This document shows, one piece after another, positions 57,201 to 64,000 of a stretch of DNA of 64,000 nt. This DNA comes from CBDBCU01 sp965243185 (GTDB taxonomy: Bacteria; Chloroflexota; Dehalococcoidia; Lucifugimonadales; UBA3495): NCBI GenBank assembly GCA_965243185.1, contig OZ251531.1, positions 496,001 through 560,000 of the forward strand. Direction: 5' to 3'. The translations under genes and the position numbers were made by a program. The stretch's first letter is position 1, and every line of letters begins with the position of its first letter. The notes under the pieces were generated by a model. The model was not told the DNA's origin. It was given only the letters and a program-made list of their open reading frames with translations, and did not search any database.

Positions 57201-58711
57201 GCCGCGCCTCAATCTGCGGTCTTACTGATGACCGCTACGGGCAAACTCCGGACCGGGTACTGTGCTGGGGCTGGGATTGGGCGGGCGGTATGGTAACCGG
57301 CACTACGGAGCAGGTTCTTACCGGGTGGCAGCCGCACATTAAAACCGTGGACTTGGGCGATTACGAATTCTCCGCTATCGCCACCGGCAATTTTCACACT
57401 TGCGGTTTGCGGAAGGGCGGGACGGACGCCGGCAAAGCCCTCTGTTGGGGACTGGACAACTATGCCCAAGCCTCCGGGGATAGCAACGCCGCCACGGTCA
57501 ACTCCGGCTTGCTCAGCCGGATTTTCGCCCCGGTCAATCTGGATACGATGACCTTTGCCGCCCTGTCCGCCGGCCGGGATTATACTTGCGGCCTTTCCGC
57601 CGCCGGCCGGGTCAGCTGCTGGGGCGCGGATAATTTCGGGCAGGCGTCCGGGGCTGATGCCCGCATTCCCGGCAACTCGACTACGCCGGTCGTACTGCGT
57701 TCCGATTTGGCGCAACTGACTTTTGACGCCATTTCCGCCGGCTACTATCACACCTGCGGCTTGCGGGCGGGCAGCGGCCGGCCGGTGTGCTGGGGGCGCA
57801 ATTTGTACGGGGAATCGGATGTTCCGGCCGGCTTGGCGCGGGCATCTTTTGTCGCCATTAAAGCGGGGGAGCGGCATACCTGCGCGTTGAGCGCCAACGG
57901 CCGGGTAGCGTGCTGGGGCGCGGATGCGGAACCGGATACTCTCGGCACCCAGCTGGACCGCAAAGTCTATGTCAACCGCAACGGAGCGTCTCTCGAAGGG
58001 GTGCAGCGGGTCATCGTCAACGCCGGGCAGACTTGGGTGGATCGGCCGATTAGACAGGAGTCGCCGCCGACACCCACGCCAACGCGCCGCCGGCGGACCG
58101 CTACGCCGACACCGACGGCTACCCGGGACTTGGAATCGCCGGAGGTGCTGATACCCACGGTTACGCCAACGGTTATGCTCACCCCAGAGGCGGCGGCCGC
58201 CGGTACGCCCACGCCTACCCCCACGCTGACGCCAACTCCTACGCCCAGTCTCACGCCAACCCGTGAGCCGGAGCCGCGGCCTACGGCAACGCCCACCCCG
58301 GTTCCGACGCCCACGCCCACGCCGGTACCAACGCCAACGGCTACGCCCACGCCGGTACCAACGCCAACGGCTACGCCCACGCCAACCCCAACACCGACGG
58401 CTACGCCTACTCCGACCCCCACGCCCACGATGCTGCCGCCGCGTTTAGGAATGGCGCCGACGCCTACTTTGCGGCCGCGGCCCGCTGCGGCGGCCGCCGT
58501 TATTCCGACCGCAACGCCGCGGCCTACGCCGGCGCCGGAACCGACCCCAACGGCGGAGCCGGAAGCGCCGCCGCTGTTGGAGGAATCTTTCGTCAGCAAT
58601 GGGGCGGTGGTTGTCCTGCCGCTGCTGCTTTTGCTGTTGCTGTTGTTGGCGGCGCTGGCTTACTGGCTGCTGCGCCGGCGGCGGCGGGGGCTGCGGCCCT
58701 ATTGGGGGTAA
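54257..58711 (+). CDS. Giant RCC1-like repeat surface protein with Thr/Pro stalk and C-terminal membrane anchor
   Basis: About 1484 residues from ATG 54257; ATG 54227 and 54173 are alternatives. A signal peptide (RLLPLPALAGLLAVVGGVI) precedes about 25-30 RCC1/BNR-like blades, each with a pattern such as FxxxxxGxxHTCGL...G...CWG; conserved Cys pairs in every blade suggest disulfides. Several blades carry TYTDNSPTPQ-like inserts. Residues from about 1270 form a stalk of repeated (T-P)n and PTATPTP units, followed by a membrane helix (LLLLLLLLLAALAYWLL) and RRRRRG, so the protein stands on the cell surface. Probably an adhesin or ligand-binding protein. Its function is inferred from architecture only. 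Confidence 0.8.
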   Translation: MLARIAVALRLLPLPALAGLLAVVGGVIAFGLMLDGAAAQSDPGLPVEPNDIRYKQVDASRWATCGITTENHLRCWGDTTHGPFLAEGYQQVAVGNFHVCALNLAGNPVCWGENRSVPQPSPTPAGCTTCPPPAPGLPQYQASVPDAIANTVFSAIVASHSHNCALRAADRQAVCWGNDDHGQSTPPVHSHTDTATPLATTETPYTFTQLAAGGFLTCGRHDVTTTYTDNSPTPQSVTVQTAGEVLCWGDDLYGAVTGAAAQAGQAFAHLAVGATENWACGVQQDGADAGKALCWGRRSIDTVTDPMSADYSSPGPAGTAAANTTFTQLAAGLYHSCGIQDGQGSQTAGEVLCWGTAGDTEHHAYGIFDVGQFATPADGNGVAYRFAAIAAGELHNCGILNGENGQTAGEMRCWGSEIPADLYARDVYDYGVARPWESRDPALIKVDDPEYALTSAQYFSCALAVNGGVKCWGSTNAGGVAWQPGPFTAIASSSFTTCGLQAAGVPLCWGVGPQSGGVPFQGFSVVPTIKAAAVAAGGSHTCAILSDYLSQDAAAIRCWGADSWGQVSATTDAVDAANQANVQTLTGRDDYRFAAVAAGTAHTCGLLNGDGTQTSGQVLCWGQNDANQANVPAPASGVYTFSAIVAGWEHSCGILADGDPDTSGAQQAGQVLCWGNNTAGQTTVPVHSHTDTASPPVTTETAYTFAKVTVGVDHTCGIHDVTATYTDNSPTPQTVTVQTAGQLRCWGGDAYGQSTAAAPSGSDKIACTRDATTNEPTPANCNYHTAGADLSTMTFSRAAAGDGFTCAILQDSDTGTTGNQDEGKVRCWGKNEQRQVLALEPAPRSGAPAATYQVPPVGIQESSGDYALSISAGDSHACAVLARSASGTQKPVRCWGELADGQRAYTYGRLGSGSHWPGFFFNFSHDVAEVASGRNHYCIRLSGVDLPSSRIDPGELFCNGPAANGAVAIPSLSLNRLSTGTSRASICGLTDDRYGQTPDRVLCWGWDWAGGMVTGTTEQVLTGWQPHIKTVDLGDYEFSAIATGNFHTCGLRKGGTDAGKALCWGLDNYAQASGDSNAATVNSGLLSRIFAPVNLDTMTFAALSAGRDYTCGLSAAGRVSCWGADNFGQASGADARIPGNSTTPVVLRSDLAQLTFDAISAGYYHTCGLRAGSGRPVCWGRNLYGESDVPAGLARASFVAIKAGERHTCALSANGRVACWGADAEPDTLGTQLDRKVYVNRNGASLEGVQRVIVNAGQTWVDRPIRQESPPTPTPTRRRRTATPTPTATRDLESPEVLIPTVTPTVMLTPEAAAAGTPTPTPTLTPTPTPSLTPTREPEPRPTATPTPVPTPTPTPVPTPTATPTPVPTPTATPTPTPTPTATPTPTPTPTMLPPRLGMAPTPTLRPRPAAAAAVIPTATPRPTPAPEPTPTAEPEAPPLLEESFVSNGAVVVLPLLLLLLLLLAALAYWLLRRRRRGLRPYWG
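58068..58437. repeat. Low-complexity Thr/Pro-coding repeats
   Basis: ACGCC/CACGCC/GGTACCAACGCC units repeat through this segment and encode the Thr-Pro stalk; two neighbouring 30-base units around 58320-58380 are nearly identical. Stalk length could change by recombination. Confidence 0.75.
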
Positions 58712-58849
58712 TCGGGTTTTCCGGGGTTGAGCCTTTGCCTTGCGTCCGGGTAGGATAGGGCGCAACCTTGCGGCGGCCTATTCCCGCCCCTTGTGCTAAT
58801 ATATACCCGGCAAACGGGAACCGCCGCAAGTTTAGGAGGTATGGTTGGA

Positions 58850-60040
58850 ATGAAGGCGCTTGACGGGGTGCGCGTACTGGACTTGACCCGGGCTTTGGCC
58901 GGCCCCTTCTGCACGCTGATGCTGGGCGACTATGGGGCCGAGGTCATCAAAATCGAACTGCCGGGTACCGGCGACGACACCCGCCATTGGGGGCCGCCCT
59001 TTATCGGCGACGAAAGCGCCTACTTCCTTTCCATCAACCGCAACAAGCGCAGCCTGACCCTCAACTTCAAAGAGGAACAGGCCCGGGAAATTTTCCGCAA
59101 ACTGGCCGCGGACGCCGATGTTATCGTCGAGAACTTTACCCCCGGCGTAATGGCTCGCTTCGGACTGGAGTACGCCGCCATTCAGGCGGTCAATCCCCAA
59201 ATCATCTACTGCTCCATTTCCGGTTTCGGGCAGGATGGCCCCTACCAGAGCCGCCCGGCTTATGACCAGATTATGCAGGGCATCAGCGGCCTGATGAGCA
59301 TTACCGGTGAACCCGGCGGCGAACCGCAAAAGGTAGGCGTGGCCGTTACCGACATCGGCTCCGGGATGTGGGCCGCCTTTGCCGTAATGTCCGCCCTGTA
59401 CCACCGGGCGCAGCACGGCGGCCCCGGCCAGTATATTGACATCTCGATGCTGGACGCGCAGGTGGCTTGGCTTACTTATCAAGCCGGCTATTACTTTGCC
59501 TACGGCCGCCCGCCGCAGCGGTTGGGCGCGGCCCATCCCACTCTGGTGCCGTACCAAGCCTTTATGGGGCAGGACGGCAAGTACCTGAATGTAGCGGTCG
59601 GTTCGGAACGGCTGTGGGATCGGTTCTGCCAGGGCATCCAGCGAATGGACTTGAAAGACCGGCCGGAGTTCGCGACCAACGGCGTCCGGGTCGAAAACCG
59701 GGCTACCCTGGTGCCGTTGCTGCAAGCGCATTTCCTGACCCGCCCGGCTGATGCCTGGGTCGCCGATTTGCACGAATTCAGCGTGCCGGCCGGTCCCATC
59801 AACGACTTGGCCGATGTATTTGCCGACCCGCAAGTATTGCACCGGGAAATGCTGCTGGAAATGCCCCATCCCGTTTTGGGCAGCATTAAACAGACCGGCT
59901 TGCCGGTCAAGTTCTCCCAAACCCCCGGCGGCCTGGACTTGCCGCCGCCGCTGCTGGGCGAACACAACGCCCCCATCCTGCAAGAATTGGGCTACAGCGC
60001 CGCCCAAATCGCCGCCATGGAACAGCAAGGGGTTATCTGA
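58850..60040 (+). CDS. CaiB/BaiF family (class III) CoA-transferase
   Basis: A 396-residue class III CoA-transferase, which moves CoA between carboxylic acids. It begins MKALDGVRVLDLTRALAGPF, with GDYGAEVIKIELPGTGD, the nucleophilic Asp region in PAYDQIMQGISGLMS, GGPGQYIDISMLDAQVAWL and a C-terminal FSQTPGGLDLPPPLLGEHN. AGGAGG at 58834-58839 supports ATG 58850. Likely activates a carboxylic acid for beta-oxidation-type breakdown. A promoter for the next gene lies within 25 bases of its stop. Confidence 0.94.
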   Translation: MKALDGVRVLDLTRALAGPFCTLMLGDYGAEVIKIELPGTGDDTRHWGPPFIGDESAYFLSINRNKRSLTLNFKEEQAREIFRKLAADADVIVENFTPGVMARFGLEYAAIQAVNPQIIYCSISGFGQDGPYQSRPAYDQIMQGISGLMSITGEPGGEPQKVGVAVTDIGSGMWAAFAVMSALYHRAQHGGPGQYIDISMLDAQVAWLTYQAGYYFAYGRPPQRLGAAHPTLVPYQAFMGQDGKYLNVAVGSERLWDRFCQGIQRMDLKDRPEFATNGVRVENRATLVPLLQAHFLTRPADAWVADLHEFSVPAGPINDLADVFADPQVLHREMLLEMPHPVLGSIKQTGLPVKFSQTPGGLDLPPPLLGEHNAPILQELGYSAAQIAAMEQQGVI

Positions 60041-60060
60041 AATGGGCAACAGGTTTGTGC

Positions 60061-60066
60061 TATAAT
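60061..60066 (+). promoter_or_regulatory. -10 box of the sacsin-like gene
   Basis: TATAAT in GTGCTATAATGACC, 50 bases before ATG 60117. No clear -35. Confidence 0.5.
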
Positions 60067-60116
60067 GACCAGCCGGTTGGCTTGCTATTGCGCCCATACC
60101 GTAGAGGTATTTGCTT

Positions 60117-63100
60117 ATGCCAGTGGACTATAACGCCCTCCAAAAGGAAAACTTGGTGAAGTACGGTACGGATATTGGCCGTATCGGGCGTGAGCTCTTG
60201 GCGGAGCGTTATGACGACCGCACTCATTTCATTTTCGAGGTGTTGCAAAACGCTGAGGATGCCCTGAAGAAGCGCGGCGAGTGGACCGGGCAACGCTCGG
60301 TCGAGTTTTCCTTGAGCAATGTTGCCCTTACCATATCCCACTACGGTAAGCCTTTCGATGAGGCCGACGTTCGGGGTGTCTGCGGGATTGGCGAAAGCAC
60401 CAAGGAGTATACCGACATCGGACGGTTTGGCATCGGCTTTAAGTCGGTTTACGCCTTTACCGAAACCCCGGAGATTCACTCCGGAGAAGAATGTTTCGCC
60501 ATTGATTCCTATGTGTGGCCTCGGGCTGTGGCGGCCAAGACCGTTGCGCAGGAAGAGACGCAATTTCACATACCTTTTAAGGAAAGTGAAGCGTCAGCCA
60601 AAGACGAAGTCCTTGAAGGATTGCAGCGCATTGGCCCGCGAACCTTGCTTTTCCTACGGGAGATTGAGGAAATAGCATGGTCGGTGAACGGGAAGGAAGC
60701 CGGGCGTTACCGCCGCAGCAACGAGATAGTGCCATTCAACGGAGCCCGGAAAGTCCGGGTAGCCGGTTGGGACGACGTTTCGGATGAGATAACGGAAGAG
60801 TGGCTTGTCTTTTCCCGCGAAGTTTTTCACGAAGAGAAAAGCGCGGGTCACGTCGAGATTGCTTTCGTGCTTGACCGGGGCGAGGATAACAGCCAAAACC
60901 CGACGGTGAAGAAAATAGAAGACTCCCAATTGGTTGTTTTCTTTCCAACTGCTTTGCCAACTCACCTCGGCTTTCTCCTGCAAGGCCCATACCGCACTAC
61001 GCCTAGCCGGGACAATGTGCCGGAAAGGGATGATTGGAACCAGTATCTCGTAAGAGAGACGGCAACCCTGTTGGTGGAAGCCCTGAAGGGGCTGCGTAAG
61101 CTGGGCTTGCTCAGTATATCCGCCCTTGAGTGCTTGCCCCTGAGTTCCACCCTCTTTTCCGAAGGCCGACGCCTTGCTCCGCTATTTCAGTCGGTCAAGG
61201 ATGCTTTACTGACCGAACGGTTGCTCCCGGCTCATACCAGGGGGTACATTACCGCCCGAAACGCCAAGTTGTCCCGCACCCAAGAATTGCGCTCTCTTAT
61301 TGGACCTAAACAACTGGCTGCCTTGTTCCCGGATGAGAGCAAGCCGGCTTGGCTCAGCGATGATATTACCGCTAATCGGGCGTTTCTCTTGCGTAATTAC
61401 CTCACTGAACAGCTCGAAGTTGCGGAAGTTACTACAGAGTGGCTGATTCCCCGGCTGACGCGGGAATTCTTGGAGGCGCAGTCGGATGCGTGGATAGCGC
61501 GGCTGTATGAATTTCTGAACCGTCAGAGGTCGCTCCTGAACCGGCTTCGTCCTCGGCCCCTGATAAGGCTGGAGGACGGTTCCCACACCGTAGCCTATGT
61601 TGCTGAGAAGCCGCAAGCCTACCTCCCGGGCAATAGCTGGACGGGGTTTCGTACCGTAAAAAGGAGCGTATGCAAATCCACCAGTTCTCTGGCTTTTCTC
61701 AGGGCATTAGACCTCCGCACCCCCGACCCGGTTGATGATGTCATTGCCAACATCATCCCCAAGTATATCAAGGCCTCGGTTAATGTATCCGCCGGGGAAT
61801 ATCAGTCCGACCTTGAGCTTATGTTGACCGCCCTTGACACCGACTCCGCCGCTCAACGCAACAGCCTAATAGCCGGCCTACGGGAGGCCAAGTTTATTGC
61901 TGCGGTGGACGTTGTAAGCAGGGCTGGTCGATTCGTCAAGCCGAGGGAGGCTTACGTTCCTACCGAGCGACTGAAAGCGCTTTTCGAGGGTGTGCCGGGT
62001 GTCTTGATAGTGGACGATTCCAGGAGATACCTTCGGGGCGAGCGCATCCGTGGCCTGCTCCGCGCGGTGGGAACACCCGAGACCCTGCTCCCGTCTCCTG
62101 TAAAACCTTCGCTAACCGGGGAAGAAAAATTCGAGCTCAGGAACAAATCGTGGACTGCCGGTATTACTAGGGAAATATCGGTGCAAGACCATACCCTTAT
62201 GGGTTTAGATTTGCTCTTGGCGACGCTATCTAATCTGCCCGTTGAGCAGGCAGTTTCCCGGGCCCAATTGCTTTGGCAGGCATTGGGCAATGTCCCCAAT
62301 GCTGCGTTTAGCGGCACTTACCGGTGGATGTATTACGTTCCGAAAAGCGAGCAATTCCCGGCTCGTTTCGTCAAAACGCTGAACGAAGTTGCTTGGGTTC
62401 CCGATGAAAAGGGAGAACTTCACCGGCCAAGTGAAGTGGTTTTCAAGAATACCGGGTGGGAAGAAAACCCTTCCCTGTTCGCCAAGATTCCCTTTAAGCC
62501 GGATGTCCTCAACGAACTGGCGATAGAAGCCGGGATCGAAGCGGACGCGTTGGCTTTATTGAAAAGGCGCGGCATCACCACCGAGTCCCAACTTATAGTA
62601 ATTCTCGGCGCAATGGAAGCCGCGGCTGAAGTGGTGCCGCCCGATTCTCTGGCGGACAAGCCGGAACCGCAGCATCCGGTTGCGGTTCCGGTACCTGCCA
62701 GTCAAATTGCCACCCCACGCCCGGCGGCAACTCCTGGCAGTGGTCAAAACCAGACCAATGCTCAGGCTGGCAGCGGCGCAGTCAGCCGGCCCACCGGTTA
62801 CCGGAAGTTTGTTACCTACGTGAAAGCCTCCCCCGATGAAGCCGATGCGGACCCGGACGGGTTGACTCATCAGTCCCGTATGAACTTGGAGGAAAAGGCA
62901 ATTGCCTTTATCCTTTCCCAAGAGCCAAACCTCCATCAGACTCCGCCCGGCAATCCGGGATTTGACTTGTACGAAGCCGGCCCGGATGGTCAAGCGGTGC
63001 GGTGGGTTGAAGTCAAGGCTATGTCTGGCACCTTCGACAACCGCCCGGCAACCTTGACCAAAACGCAGTTTGAGTTTGCCCAAAAGCGTCAAAATGCCTT

Positions 63101-63224
63101 CTGGCTTTATGTGGTGGAAAATGCCGGCGACCCGGCATCGAGTCGCATTGTCAAGATACAGAACCCGGCCGGCAAAGCGCAGACTTTTACCTTTGACCGC
63201 GGCTGGGTTCATCTGGCGGAGTAG
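60117..63224 (+). CDS. Sacsin-like GHKL ATPase with C-terminal DUF3883/nuclease-like domain (candidate defence protein)
   Basis: A 1035-residue protein. The first 200 residues form a GHKL (Hsp90/sacsin-type) ATPase: FIFEVLQNAEDALKK (N-box with Glu and Asn), VRGVCGIGESTKEY and IGRFGIGFKSVYAFT (G-boxes). A long middle region has no recognised motif. After a Pro/Ala/Gln-rich linker near residues 870-920, the end contains NPGFDLYEAGPDG and VRWVEVKAMSG, the D...E-x-K pattern of DUF3883, a restriction-endonuclease-like domain. AGAGG is nine bases before ATG 60117. Similar architectures occur among anti-phage and NO VEIN-like proteins; a defence role is inferred. Base composition looks less GC-rich than its neighbours. 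Confidence 0.75.
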   Translation: MPVDYNALQKENLVKYGTDIGRIGRELLAERYDDRTHFIFEVLQNAEDALKKRGEWTGQRSVEFSLSNVALTISHYGKPFDEADVRGVCGIGESTKEYTDIGRFGIGFKSVYAFTETPEIHSGEECFAIDSYVWPRAVAAKTVAQEETQFHIPFKESEASAKDEVLEGLQRIGPRTLLFLREIEEIAWSVNGKEAGRYRRSNEIVPFNGARKVRVAGWDDVSDEITEEWLVFSREVFHEEKSAGHVEIAFVLDRGEDNSQNPTVKKIEDSQLVVFFPTALPTHLGFLLQGPYRTTPSRDNVPERDDWNQYLVRETATLLVEALKGLRKLGLLSISALECLPLSSTLFSEGRRLAPLFQSVKDALLTERLLPAHTRGYITARNAKLSRTQELRSLIGPKQLAALFPDESKPAWLSDDITANRAFLLRNYLTEQLEVAEVTTEWLIPRLTREFLEAQSDAWIARLYEFLNRQRSLLNRLRPRPLIRLEDGSHTVAYVAEKPQAYLPGNSWTGFRTVKRSVCKSTSSLAFLRALDLRTPDPVDDVIANIIPKYIKASVNVSAGEYQSDLELMLTALDTDSAAQRNSLIAGLREAKFIAAVDVVSRAGRFVKPREAYVPTERLKALFEGVPGVLIVDDSRRYLRGERIRGLLRAVGTPETLLPSPVKPSLTGEEKFELRNKSWTAGITREISVQDHTLMGLDLLLATLSNLPVEQAVSRAQLLWQALGNVPNAAFSGTYRWMYYVPKSEQFPARFVKTLNEVAWVPDEKGELHRPSEVVFKNTGWEENPSLFAKIPFKPDVLNELAIEAGIEADALALLKRRGITTESQLIVILGAMEAAAEVVPPDSLADKPEPQHPVAVPVPASQIATPRPAATPGSGQNQTNAQAGSGAVSRPTGYRKFVTYVKASPDEADADPDGLTHQSRMNLEEKAIAFILSQEPNLHQTPPGNPGFDLYEAGPDGQAVRWVEVKAMSGTFDNRPATLTKTQFEFAQKRQNAFWLYVVENAGDPASSRIVKIQNPAGKAQTFTFDRGWVHLAE

Positions 63225-63291
63225 CCGGATATTTAGCCGGTAGGGAAATTATCAGCTCTTAACCCCAAACAATCATCCGGCAGGATAATCT

Positions 63292-63861
63292 ATGCCCGCC
63301 CTGACCCGCTGCCCCTGGCCCGGCGCCAACCCCCTGCTGGTCGCCTACCACGATACCGAATGGGGCGTCCCCCTCTATGCTGACCGCAAACTCTTCGAGT
63401 TCCTGCTCCTCGACGGCGCGCAAGCCGGCCTCAGCTGGTTGACCATCCTGAACAAGCGGGAAGGCTACCGCCAAGCCTTCGACAACTTCGACGCCGCCCG
63501 CATCGCCGCCTACGATGACCGCAAAGTGGCCCAACTGCTGGCCGACCCGGGCATCGTCCGCAACCGGCAAAAAATCGCCGCCGCCATCGGCAACGCCCAA
63601 GCCTTTCTCCAAATCCGGCAGGAATGGGGCAGCTTTGCCGCCTACCTCTGGTCTTTCGTCAACCACCGCCCCATCAAAAACCATTGGGACAACGCCGCCG
63701 CCATCCCGGCCGTCTCCCCGGAATCCGCAGCCCTGAGCCGGGACTTGCGGCGGCGCGGCTTCCGCTTCGTCGGCCCCACCATCTGCTACGCCTTTATGCA
63801 GTCCGCCGGTATGGTCAACGACCACATCACAACCTGCTTCCGCTATAATGAAGTCAGCTGA
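63292..63861 (+). CDS. tag: DNA-3-methyladenine glycosylase I
   Basis: Tag excises 3-methyladenine from alkylated DNA. The 189-residue protein has RCPWPGANPLLVAYHDTEWG (first zinc-ligand Cys and family YHDxEWG), LFEFLLLDGAQAGLSW (active-site pocket), ILNKREGYRQAF, GIVRNRQKIAAAIGNA, and the C-terminal FRFVGPTICYAFMQSAGMVN with GxVNDH, giving His/Cys zinc ligands near the end. Standard length. The remaining 139 bases of the window show no gene. Confidence 0.96.
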   Translation: MPALTRCPWPGANPLLVAYHDTEWGVPLYADRKLFEFLLLDGAQAGLSWLTILNKREGYRQAFDNFDAARIAAYDDRKVAQLLADPGIVRNRQKIAAAIGNAQAFLQIRQEWGSFAAYLWSFVNHRPIKNHWDNAAAIPAVSPESAALSRDLRRRGFRFVGPTICYAFMQSAGMVNDHITTCFRYNEVS

Positions 63862-64000
63862 CCGGCTCCCGCCGCCCGCCGTGGTAATACTGTTGTAATG
63901 CAATCCGGGCAAAATGCTGCCCATCTCTAACCTATTCGGGCGGACTGAACCGCCAACTACGCCGCCAGCAGCGCGGCCGCGGAGAATTATGGACTTGGGC

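Overview
This 64 kb window is a GC-rich bacterial chromosome segment. It has dnaA, ligA, pth, two tRNA genes, four LLM-class (luciferase-like) flavin oxidoreductases, a CaiB-type CoA-transferase, amidohydrolases, GMC and SDR oxidoreductases, a thiolase, B12 genes and a sat-aprBA sulfur locus. Many starts sit only a few bases after a TATAAT-like box, suggesting leaderless transcripts. The mix, especially the many LLM oxidoreductases beside sat/aprBA, resembles Chloroflexota of the Dehalococcoidia/SAR202 type, possibly host-associated. That assignment is inferred from gene content; no rRNA is present.

Layout. 1-0.8 kb: tandem YgiT-like zinc-finger genes and a DUF4258 partner. 0.9-2.0 kb: a complete insertion sequence with a frameshifted transposase and 9-bp target duplication, inserted exactly at the dnaA stop codon. 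2-3.4 kb: dnaA. 3.6-4.6 kb: first copy of an unrecognised secreted family, followed by hairpin and tandem repeats. 5.3-8.9 kb: sat, aprB, aprA. 9-12.8 kb: a GT-C membrane glycosyltransferase with an unusual repeat tail, then secreted family copy 2. 12.9-16 kb: a membrane molybdopterin oxidoreductase, a toxin gene with an apparently truncated antitoxin, and a three-gene nitrile hydratase/thiocyanate hydrolase operon. 16-23.7 kb: two amidohydrolases, a histidine phosphatase, hicBA, cobQ, cobU, an LLM enzyme and a lone HsdR-N-type nuclease. 23.7-26.9 kb: two tandem higBA modules, an LLM enzyme and an orphan higA. 27-37 kb: aldehyde dehydrogenase, tRNA-Ser, LLM enzymes, a second GT-C protein with four tail repeats, pth, ligA. 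37.3-49.7 kb: metabolic genes among three families of short palindromic repeats, with a UGA-decoded UGSC selenoprotein and secreted family copy 3. 49.7-63.9 kb: tRNA-Ala, a 966-residue methyltransferase/nuclease-like protein, a giant RCC1-like surface protein, a CoA-transferase, a sacsin-like GHKL ATPase with a DUF3883-like tail, and tag.

The most interesting pattern is a possible phase-variation system. By eye, the window has only four G/C homopolymers of 9 or more bases, and each lies at the 5' end of a predicted exported or membrane-surface gene: C9 in secreted copy 2 (in frame), C11 in secreted copy 3 (out of frame), C10 in the second GT-C gene (out of frame; C9 restores a full N-terminus downstream of a TATAAT box), and G9 at the start of the RCC1-like protein. 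The secreted family itself has a nearly constant head and unrelated tails ending in a Cys-plus-basic motif. Together these suggest a variable cell surface with on/off switching. A homopolymer assembly error is the main alternative and can be tested in raw reads.

A possible metabolic theme is sulfur: thiocyanate hydrolase-like subunits, a sulfite-oxidase-fold membrane protein, AprBA and Sat could together carry sulfur from thiocyanate and sulfite to sulfate. This is inference; no dsr or sox genes are in view.
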